Below are positions 25,823 through 31,493 of a DNA stretch of 31,493 bases, in pieces. Within the stretch, counting starts at the first letter, position 1. Each line of letters opens with the position of its first letter. The translations under genes and the position numbers were made by a program. The DNA is from Caldifarciminota bacterium UBA1063 (GTDB taxonomy: Bacteria; Hydrothermota; Hydrothermia; UBA1063). The notes under the pieces are model-generated. The model was not told the origin of the DNA, did no database searches, and saw only the letters and a program-made list of their open reading frames with translations. Where the stretch lies: positions 1 to 31,493 of the forward strand of contig DCDE01000006.1 of the NCBI GenBank assembly GCA_002316275.1. Reading direction: 5' to 3'.

Positions 25823-27149
25823 ATATACTTCCTTTAGCTCGTAGCCAGACTTCTTCAAAATACTTTCGTTGGCAAGCTATCTCTTGAGGAGTTCCGTATT
25901 CTGCATAAGAATGATAAAAACATCCGCCGTTACAAAGCGGTAAATAGGGGCAGTTTACTTCAATGCATTTTATGATTTTCTTTGAGCCATAAAATAAGAG
26001 TTCTCTGTAGAGCGGATATACCTTCCCTTCTCTACAGTTGCCGACTACAAAGTTCTTATTACCAACGAGGGAGTAGCAGCTGAACATGTCTCCATCTGGT
26101 CCGATGAAGAAAGCCCCATGAATTTTGGCGGGGCATACACCAAAGTTAAGCCCATTGAGTCCAATTAACAGTTGAGTATCGTCTGTAACCTCTATCATTT
26201 TGCTCCATACCCTTCCTATTAGGGGAATCCTATCATTTAATTTTAAAGGAACATACTCGTTACACCAACTTTGACCTGCGGTTGAAGGGTCCACTAAGCC
26301 TTGGTAGAAAGAAAAGTTTTTCTGACTTAGGAGATTGTTTTCTTTGAATAGACGGATTAAGTCTTGTACATACATTGTGTTATGGGCATCTACATTTATC
26401 CTCACAATGACATTTACATTCTTTTCTACGATTTTTTTGATATGCTCAAAAATGACATTGAAAGAGCCTTTACCACTTAGGAAAGGTCTTCTTTCATCGT
26501 GGATGTTCTCGGGACCATCGAGAGTTATCTGTATTTTTTCCAGTCCTAACTCTATTAGGGCATCTATTATCCTTTCACTATAGATTGTACCGTTGGTTAC
26601 AATCGAAAAAGAAAAATTTACCCCCTTTTCCTTAAGCCACTTGTGAAGTTGTTGAGTTATGTTTAAAAAGTGTTCTGGAAATAAAAGCGGCTCTCCGCCA
26701 TAGAAAACAATTCTGGCCTTTTTAAAGTGAAATTCGTTGTAGTAATTCTCAATAAATTTCTCTAACATTGGGAATTCAAGACGTTCGTTCTGTGGAACAT
26801 CGGATAATTTTTCCAAATAATGGTGGTCTTCAAAACAGTATTTACATGCGAGATTGCATCTGTAGGTCGGTATTAAAGTAAGGAATAGTTCGTCATACAC
26901 AGAGCGATATACGACGTTGTTATATAAACTCCAGTACAGGGAAGCCTCCTCTGACGGGGAATAGGGTACAAGAAAACCATTTTCTATTAAGTTATTTATC
27001 AGAGTTTCTTCAAGTTCATTAAATGTGTTATTTTTCAGTAATTGATATTGCCCATGAGTTAAAATTACACCCGCACCTGAGAAAGTGTTTAAGACCATTA
27101 CTCCTGGTTCTATGTCTCTTTCTACGTTCCATATGGACCAATTGTACAT
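25752..27149 (-). CDS. Radical SAM/SPASM peptide-maturase-like enzyme
   Basis: The protein has 465 residues. The first 95 or so form an N-terminal domain of the type seen in RiPP-modifying radical SAM enzymes ('NTFSGAGVILTHGQYQLLKN', 'LIENGFLVPYS'), likely for peptide binding. The radical SAM core has C98, C102 and C105 (CNLACKYC) for the [4Fe-4S]-SAM cluster and 'YGGEPLL' (150-156). The SPASM domain has C339, C358, then C395, C400, C406 and C410 ('CPYLPLCNGGC') and C426, for two auxiliary clusters. Enzymes with this plan form thioether, C-C or other crosslinks in peptides. The ATG has AAGGAG 11 nt upstream. It follows the 41-codon peptide gene by 62 nt and overlaps the ABC ATPase. Confidence 0.93.
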   Translation of the reverse strand: MYNWSIWNVERDIEPGVMVLNTFSGAGVILTHGQYQLLKNNTFNELEETLINNLIENGFLVPYSPSEEASLYWSLYNNVVYRSVYDELFLTLIPTYRCNLACKYCFEDHHYLEKLSDVPQNERLEFPMLEKFIENYYNEFHFKKARIVFYGGEPLLFPEHFLNITQQLHKWLKEKGVNFSFSIVTNGTIYSERIIDALIELGLEKIQITLDGPENIHDERRPFLSGKGSFNVIFEHIKKIVEKNVNVIVRINVDAHNTMYVQDLIRLFKENNLLSQKNFSFYQGLVDPSTAGQSWCNEYVPLKLNDRIPLIGRVWSKMIEVTDDTQLLIGLNGLNFGVCPAKIHGAFFIGPDGDMFSCYSLVGNKNFVVGNCREGKVYPLYRELLFYGSKKIIKCIEVNCPYLPLCNGGCFYHSYAEYGTPQEIACQRKYFEEVWLRAKGSIYEKIYKEQTGRKTPLYRRRHKDI

Positions 27150-27176
27150 AATTACTTATTCTCCTTAATTAATTCA

Positions 27177-27194
27177 TTGCTGTGGCCACAGCAA
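27177..27194. promoter_or_regulatory. Perfect 18-bp palindrome between peptide and enzyme genes
   Basis: TTGCTGTGGCCACAGCAA is its own reverse complement. On the minus-strand transcript it can fold as a 7-bp stem with a GGCC tetraloop. It lies 17 nt after the peptide stop codon and 27 nt before the enzyme ATG. No T-run follows it in the transcript direction, so it is not an obvious intrinsic terminator. A transcript-stabilising or attenuating hairpin is more likely, as commonly found behind RiPP precursor genes. Confidence 0.7.
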
Positions 27195-27211
27195 AAAGAG
27201 TTTATGCTATT

Positions 27212-27337
27212 TTATCTGATGCCGCATCTTTGCTTTCCGCCGCACTCGTATCTTACGAAGCATGCTTCGATGCCTGCTGCGACTTTTACCACAATGCTGC
27301 TCAATTCTGGCTTGAAAGTTGCCTTTTCGATGATCAT
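27212..27337 (-). CDS. Candidate RiPP precursor peptide, 41 residues, three regularly spaced cysteines
   Basis: Reading the minus strand from the ATG at 27337 to TAA at 27212 gives 41 residues. AAGGAGG (27343-27349) lies 5 nt upstream, one of the best ribosome binding sites in the window. Residues 1-22 are polar and hydrophobic without cysteine, leader-like, and end in 'VKVAAG'. Residues 23-41 include 'CFVRYECGGKQRC' then G-I-R, with C26, C32 and C38 spaced exactly six apart. The gene immediately precedes a radical SAM/SPASM enzyme and an ABC transporter in the same direction. I infer that it is the substrate, with thioether or carbon crosslinks formed in the Cys-rich end and cleavage possibly after Gly22. 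I do not recognise a described precursor family. Confidence 0.78.
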   Translation of the reverse strand: MIIEKATFKPELSSIVVKVAAGIEACFVRYECGGKQRCGIR

Positions 27338-27367
27338 ACGAGCCTCCTTGTTTTATTTAGATCCGCT

Positions 27368-27396
27368 ATTATATGCTAGTTGCCTGTGCTTGTTGT
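27368..27396 (-). promoter_or_regulatory. Putative promoter of the peptide-enzyme-transporter operon
   Basis: On the minus strand a perfect TATAAT (27368-27373) is preceded, 17 nt upstream, by the weak -35 hexamer ACAACA (27391-27396). The expected start near 27361 gives a leader of about 24 nt carrying the Shine-Dalgarno sequence. A weak -35 abutted by a palindrome (27397-27414) is the layout of activator-dependent promoters. Confidence 0.5.
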
Positions 27397-27414
27397 GGTA
27401 ATACATGTATTACC
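27397..27414. promoter_or_regulatory. Perfect 18-bp palindrome upstream of the peptide promoter (putative operator)
   Basis: GGTAATACATGTATTACC equals its own reverse complement. Its centre is about 45 bp upstream of the predicted transcription start of the peptide gene, immediately next to the -35 hexamer, where a class II activator or a dimeric repressor would bind. No regulator gene adjoins, so a cognate factor would be encoded elsewhere. Confidence 0.65.
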
Positions 27415-27959
27415 TATTTAGTATTACTGCAAATTTTGTGCCAATCTGTGCCTGAAACCCTCTGATTTTATAATTGCTTGAAAATGAACGGCTAATACAA
27501 AAAGTAGTGCATTATTCAAAAGTACCCACTGGGAAAATAATACGCACCTAATAAAAGATCGTAGATTTCATTTCTTTTAGCTCTTTGGTAGCTCAAGGTT
27601 TAACATACTGTGAACATAAATTTACATTAAGGCAGTGAATTTTCACATCTGTTGGGTGTTTTGTATACCCTTGTCGGCTCACGCATGTATGTTTTTATAT
27701 TCCTTCAATAAAGGCCGGGTTTTGAACCTTTGTGCTTTCAGTCTTAGTGTTTTCCCCGCATTCTAAAATTATTTAAGTCTTTAGATTGCATAGGCTTCTG
27801 CCACTACCTAAAAGGATAAATCAGAAAGTGCGAAATAATGGTTTTCATTATGTACAATAGTTCTTACTACAACACTCAGGTACAGAGTGACTTAGAGTGC
27901 CCGCAAAAAATTAGGATTCATGGTTCGCAACTTTAAGCTTGATGTAATTCCCAACGTAT
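27415..27959. other. AT-rich non-coding or decayed stretch
   Basis: Stops occur in all six frames and I see no ribosome binding site, tRNA or recognised motif. The last 150 bases (about 27810-27959) have short open segments on the plus strand that may be the lost N-terminal part of the decayed gene that follows, but no homology can be read in them. Confidence 0.4.
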
Positions 27960-27965
27960 TTTATT

Positions 27966-29072
27966 TTGGAACTCTTGGGAAAGTTCGAAATAGATGCACA
28001 GCCAGATTACAAGGGCTGTAGTGCAATGGAGTATTCTATGCATATGGAATATTTTATCCGTGTATCACTATTCCCAATAGGGTTGGGGAGCTTATACGAG
28101 CATCCTCGATATGTTAATTTTGTTCGGCGTGCCAGGTTGGAACAGATCGGGAGCTTTGAGGCAGGTACTTATGTTCCAGTTGTAGGAACAAACTTTTACA
28201 GCTCGGAATATACAGCAAAGGTTGAGTTCCAAAGTGCTGGTGAAGATTTTAATCCAATTGTGGAGCCATATTCGGCACTTTCGGAGACTGGAAACGGCTC
28301 TGTCATATCATCAGGAAGTGATATTATTCTGAAGGGCGGGTATATAACATCAGGAATTACCTTAAATCCTGAATACTTAACTGTGGAAGGTGATGTTGAT
28401 ATGTTCAATCTTGAGAAATCAGAAGTGCTCTATTATCCTGAAAAAAGCCCTTTTTTAGAGGGCTTCGAATTATGGAATATGGATTTTAAAGTACTTCATA
28501 CGAGGAAAATCAGCGACATTAATGGAGGTTTAGAATTAAATCTCAAGTATAAAACGGCTCAATATTTTTGGTGTCAGCAAACTCGATTCTTCTCATATTG
28601 ATCTAATTTCTCGTTATACGTACGGCGCAAGGGAACTTTATGCCACAGAATTTGCGAATCTTGGAGTGTTTTATCTCGCAGATCAGGATTCTCTCAATGT
28701 AAAAGGTGGGGATGCCCTTGTTTTTCTCCCTTCTTCCTGCCGTCTGAATATTTAATATACCGCCGATAAAGATGGTAAGGGAGATCTTTTCGTCCATTTC
28801 TACAGGTATGTAAGGCCCGGGATTAACATTAAAGGAGGTTATGAGAGCTTGATGGCGTTAATTATCAGCCTTTCGATAAGCATCTTATTGAAGTTGAAAG
28901 CTGGTTCGGGGATTATTTTGGTGGTGACCTCGTATTTTATTTTCTCGGTTATAGTGCTCAAAACTTGTCTATTTCATGCTGCTACGGATATGATCACGAG
29001 TTCCAAAGGCATGATGAAAGTAAAAGTGCAAGGTTTATCATAAAGTTCAAGGCAAGCTCCAGTGTTCTTTAG
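27966..29072 (+). pseudogene. Decayed DUF5916-type outer membrane protein
   Basis: A first frame (27966-28601) contains 'GITLNPEYLTVEGDVDMFNL' and 'YYPEKSPFLEGFELW', which line up with the DUF5916 hallmark of the intact protein at 22104-24107. The frame breaks near 28565. A second frame continues with strand-like 'FGVSKLDSSHIDLISRYTYG', crosses a stop near 28755 and reaches 'VRPGINIKGGYES'. A second shift near 28848 leads to a third frame with 'WFGDYFGGDLVFYFLGYSAQ', ending at TAG 29070-29072. At least two frameshifts, one stop and loss of the N-terminal CBM9-like domain mark it as dead. It has no ribosome binding site. Confidence 0.78.
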
Positions 29073-29520
29073 GATGATAGTCTTCTCAGCTTAAATTCTA
29101 AGAGAGGAAAGCTACTATTATCAGGTATTTTATTGTTCCACTTAAATTTTAGACTTTTTGGACCCATTAGCATGTTTTCCCCATTGGGATCTCTTTAGCA
29201 GATTAAAGAAACTAATGTATGAACACTTGTGTGAGTAGCGAATGGTTCAATGTTTTTATTCCAATTTTACTCCTGAATTAAACGAAAGGACGGCTCAAGG
29301 TGTCGCGTCGGGCTCCATAATTCGTAGAGTTTTAATGTCTTGAGCTTTGTGGAGTTTGTTAAGAAATGGTAAATCCTCGAGTTAAAGAGCGTTGGAAATT
29401 TCTCCGCACCGCCACTTCTTTATGCACATTAGAAGTTTGCTTGTGCCTTTTAAAATGGACCTGTTTTCGTGATGCAGTTTTATTCTTCGTTTAGTTCCTT
29501 TTATAATACATAAAGTTCTT
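29073..29520. other. Non-coding stretch, possibly the decayed 3' end of the preceding gene
   Basis: No intact frame is present. A short plus-strand segment near 29255-29330 reads 'FYSNFTPELNERTAQGVASG' and could be barrel debris, but it cannot be assigned. Near the end a TATAAT at about 29502-29507 lies 13 nt before the permease ATG and may be its promoter. Confidence 0.35.
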
Positions 29521-30855
29521 ATGAATATTACTGCGATTATTTTCCTTATAACTTATGTGTTGATCATCACGTTTAGAAAGTATCAATTGCTCGTTGCATT
29601 ATGTGGAGTGTTGGTTTTACTTTTAACGGGCCTTTTGCCGATATCCGAAGCTATTGCTTCAATAAATCTCAATGTTCTGGCTATCTTTATTGCAACAAGC
29701 ATAATTACAGCTCTGCTTTACGAAGTTGGATTCATCGATTACATCGCAACGCATTCAATAAATTTTATTGCACGCAAGACGAAGGACCCAGTAAAACTAA
29801 GGATTGGAGTGATGCTTTCCCTTGTTCTGATTGCAGGTATTATTTCGAGTTTTATGGAGAATGTTGCGACAATAATGCTTCTTTACCCTGTAGGGCTCGA
29901 AGTATCAAGGAAACTAAAGATCAATCCATCGACTCTTCTCATAGGGATGTCTGCAGTTACGAATCTTGAAGGTTCCGCCCTTTTGATCGGAGATACACCT
30001 TCAATTCTCACTGCTATGTTCGCTCGCATGGATTTCCTGGATTTCTTTTTTCTTAAAGCGTTGAAGTACAAACCTTCCCTATTTTTTGCAGTACAGTGTG
30101 GGCTTATTGTAGGAGTGGGTGTGCTTTATATTTTATTTAGAAAAGAGGTAAAAAGGGTTAAATACGATTCAAATGTAGAGGTTTTTATAAGCGAAAAGAA
30201 GATAATGAGTCTATTTCCCGTTGTTATATTTGCTTTGTATGTCCTAAGCCTAATCGTGAGTTCTTTTATTCCGGATAAACCCGAACATTACATAGCTTAC
30301 ATATGTACGTTTTTTATCGTAATTTCGGTGATCTGGACTTTTGCCTTCTTTAATAGGAAGAGGAAAGAAGAAATAGATCTTTTAAAACATATTGATTTTC
30401 AGACTTTTTTCTTTCTCATCGCAATTTTCATACTGGTTGGGTCACTGAGCTACAGTGGGTTCATAGATAGTCTTGCCCAGTGGTTTGTAAACATTTCTTC
30501 ACGATTCAAAGCAAATCCTATCCTTTTGGCGTATTTCTTGATAGTGTTTATTTCTATGGTGGTTTCTGCCTTCGTCGACAATATTCCGTATACTATGGCA
30601 ATGTTGCCCGTTGCTAAAATGATGGCGGAGGCTCTTGGTACTAACATGTATTTGTTCATTTTTGGGTTGCTTTTAGGTACTACTATAGGCGGTAATATTA
30701 CTCCCATTGGTTCCCTTTCCAATGTTACTATCCTTGGGGTGTTGAAGCGAAACTCGTACAATCATGATTTCTGGACCTTTATAAGAATAGGCCTGCCGTT
30801 CAGCCTTACAAGCTTAGCAGCCAGTAGTATGTTCGTGTATTTTGTTTATAGCTAA
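29521..30855 (+). CDS. ArsB/NhaD-type (ion transporter superfamily) membrane permease
   Basis: This 444-residue membrane protein has about eleven hydrophobic segments in two inverted halves. Each half carries the family's re-entrant signature: 'SSFMENVATIMLLYPV' in the first and 'SAFVDNIPYTMAMLPV' in the second. They are followed by 'IGDTPSIL' and 'GGNITPIGSLSNV', the segments that line the transport pathway in ArsB, NhaD and P-protein-like permeases. A large cytoplasmic loop of charged residues separates the halves. The ion (Na+/H+, arsenite or dicarboxylate) cannot be told. It stands alone between a pseudogene and a non-coding region. Confidence 0.9.
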   Translation: MNITAIIFLITYVLIITFRKYQLLVALCGVLVLLLTGLLPISEAIASINLNVLAIFIATSIITALLYEVGFIDYIATHSINFIARKTKDPVKLRIGVMLSLVLIAGIISSFMENVATIMLLYPVGLEVSRKLKINPSTLLIGMSAVTNLEGSALLIGDTPSILTAMFARMDFLDFFFLKALKYKPSLFFAVQCGLIVGVGVLYILFRKEVKRVKYDSNVEVFISEKKIMSLFPVVIFALYVLSLIVSSFIPDKPEHYIAYICTFFIVISVIWTFAFFNRKRKEEIDLLKHIDFQTFFFLIAIFILVGSLSYSGFIDSLAQWFVNISSRFKANPILLAYFLIVFISMVVSAFVDNIPYTMAMLPVAKMMAEALGTNMYLFIFGLLLGTTIGGNITPIGSLSNVTILGVLKRNSYNHDFWTFIRIGLPFSLTSLAASSMFVYFVYS

Positions 30856-31268
30856 GGAAGTAGTGTAAATTTACTGATTTTTTAGGCTCTTTTTGCTATA
30901 GGACAGATTTTTTGTTTCCATAATATGTAATATAATTCGCACCTACCATGCAAAAGAAAATATTTGACAGCCCGCCCCTTCCTCGCAATAAAATTTACAC
31001 GTGATGGAGAGAATTGAGCAATTTAAGCCAGAGGAGGGATATCTTTTTCTACGTTATATACTATTTTTGTGTTACCACTCTGGCTTGAAATATTTGAAGG
31101 CGGAAAAGGTAGAAAAGAGTAGCAAATAAATTTAGTTTTTCAACTTGTGGGATATCGATGTGTGTAATATTGACCTTAGTAGTAATGTGGATGGTAGCTT
31201 TTGTTTCCTTTAGTAAGAGATTTTTGATTCTTGTGTTTTGGCGGATTAGAACTTTTAATGGTTAACAC
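30856..31268. other. Non-coding intergenic stretch with a 9-bp inverted repeat
   Basis: No gene is visible. AAGCCAGAG at 31025-31033 and CTCTGGCTT at 31078-31086 form a perfect 9-bp inverted repeat around a 44-nt loop, which could be a transcript hairpin or a small mobile-element remnant. The downstream part is AT-rich and leads to the strong promoter at 31269. Confidence 0.45.
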
Positions 31269-31298
31269 TTGACAATTTACTAAAAGTGCGATTATAAT
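31269..31298 (+). promoter_or_regulatory. Strong consensus promoter, likely of an rRNA operon
   Basis: A perfect TTGACA (31269-31274), an 18-nt spacer and a perfect TATAAT (31293-31298) make the only full-consensus sigma70 promoter seen in the window. Transcription would start near 31305, and no open reading frame follows to the window end, fitting a long untranslated leader. Confidence 0.72.
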
Positions 31299-31320
31299 TA
31301 AAGTAAGGATTTAACAACGT

Positions 31321-31335
31321 GGTCTTTGAAAATTT
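31321..31335 (+). promoter_or_regulatory. boxA-like antitermination sequence
   Basis: GGTCTTTGAAAATTT closely resembles the TGTTCTTTGAAAACT boxA of Bacillus rRNA leaders, which binds NusB/NusE to prevent early termination. It lies about 20 nt after the predicted start from the consensus promoter, as expected for an rRNA leader. The rRNA itself would lie beyond the window end. Confidence 0.55.
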
Positions 31336-31366
31336 CTGGCAAGGTGTCTGTGCTCAAATCATGCAT

Positions 31367-31420
31367 CCCTGAAATAAACTCAGGGCAGGCTCTGAACTTG
31401 TTTCAGGAACTGTCAGGGGA
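31367..31420. repeat. Dispersed palindromic (REP-like) element
   Basis: Two neighbouring stem-loops are visible: CCCTGA-AATAAAC-TCAGGG (31367-31385) and CTGAA-CTTGT-TTCAG (31392-31406), followed by CTGTCAGGGGACGCC. Sequences of the 'CCTGAA..TTCAGG / CTGAACTTGTTTCAG' kind recur as scattered intergenic repeats in many Bacteroidetes- and FCB-like genomes. Only one copy lies in this window, so dispersal is inferred from general familiarity. Confidence 0.5.
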
Positions 31421-31438
31421 CGCCATTGAATAAACAAA

Positions 31439-31479
31439 ATGTGGAAGCTTAGATCTATGACTCTGTCTTTCTTCCACAT
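31439..31479. other. 9-bp stem-loop in the putative rRNA leader
   Basis: ATGTGGAAG (31439-31447) pairs perfectly with CTTCCACAT (31471-31479) around a 23-nt loop. It lies about 135 nt after the predicted start. It could be a leader hairpin or part of the processing structure in front of an rRNA. Confidence 0.4.
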
Positions 31480-31493
31480 ATAATAGTTAAGAG

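Noticed and set aside
27177..27401. Plus-strand open frames of 65-74 codons over the peptide gene
   Set aside because: They are antisense shadows of the 41-codon minus-strand gene. Neither has a ribosome binding site, while the minus-strand gene has a perfect one.

Overview
The window looks like one chromosomal stretch of a moderately AT-rich bacterium with an outer membrane. It carries a 16S rRNA 3' end, two tRNAs, housekeeping operons and several secreted or outer-membrane proteins. One intact protein and one decayed gene end in a T9SS-like C-terminal sorting domain (an invariant-looking 'YDxTGR/K' strand followed by a 'GxYxxxL/V' strand). Together with a DUF5916-type outer-membrane protein, beta-propeller proteins and compact operons, this fits an uncultured phylum of the WOR-3 / FCB-like kind. 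That placement is inference from gene content, not from a tree.

Layout. 1-1279: 16S rRNA 3' end, not followed by 23S; instead come a small outer-membrane barrel gene, tRNA-Ser(TGA) and tRNA-Thr(GGT). 1406-4755 (minus): operon dnaX-ybaB-recR-mogA-mobB, joining replication/repair with molybdenum cofactor genes. 4827-8121 (plus): two glycosyltransferases and a sugar-nucleotide epimerase. 8245-8874 (minus): glyoxalase-II-like hydrolase. 8910-11817 (plus): glyQ-glyS. 11819-13435 (minus): a 59-residue helical protein and an MFS transporter. 13505-15574 (plus): rlmB-like methyltransferase, yhaM-like exonuclease and HEPN protein. 15561-17094 (minus): peroxiredoxin, a minimal DNA-ligase-like adenylation domain and an unknown partner. 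17.3-19.0 kb: decayed genes (YVTN beta-propeller protein, methyltransferase). 19213-27337 (minus): the most unusual block. 27966-29072: a decayed DUF5916 gene. 29521-30855: an ArsB/NhaD-like permease. 31269 to the end: a strong promoter with a boxA-like sequence, resembling an rRNA leader, and a dispersed palindromic element.

The best candidate for an undescribed system is at 24.1-27.4 kb on the minus strand. A 41-residue Cys-containing peptide gene (27212-27337) has a perfect Shine-Dalgarno sequence and was too short for ordinary ORF calling. It is followed by a radical SAM/SPASM enzyme, an ABC ATPase and an ABC-2 permease, with overlapping reading frames from the enzyme onward. The peptide ends in three cysteines at exact six-residue spacing (C26, C32, C38). 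This is the architecture of a RiPP pathway: precursor, thioether- or carbon-crosslinking enzyme, exporter. Two perfect 18-bp palindromes frame the peptide gene, one just upstream of its promoter and one between it and the enzyme gene. Outer-membrane and cell-wall genes follow in the same direction.

A second theme is promoter architecture. Several operon-leading genes (dnaX, the first glycosyltransferase, glyQ, the MFS gene, rlmB, the small barrel gene) have a -10-like hexamer 6-7 nt before the start codon and no Shine-Dalgarno sequence, which suggests leaderless mRNAs. Internal operon genes often have strong Shine-Dalgarno sequences.
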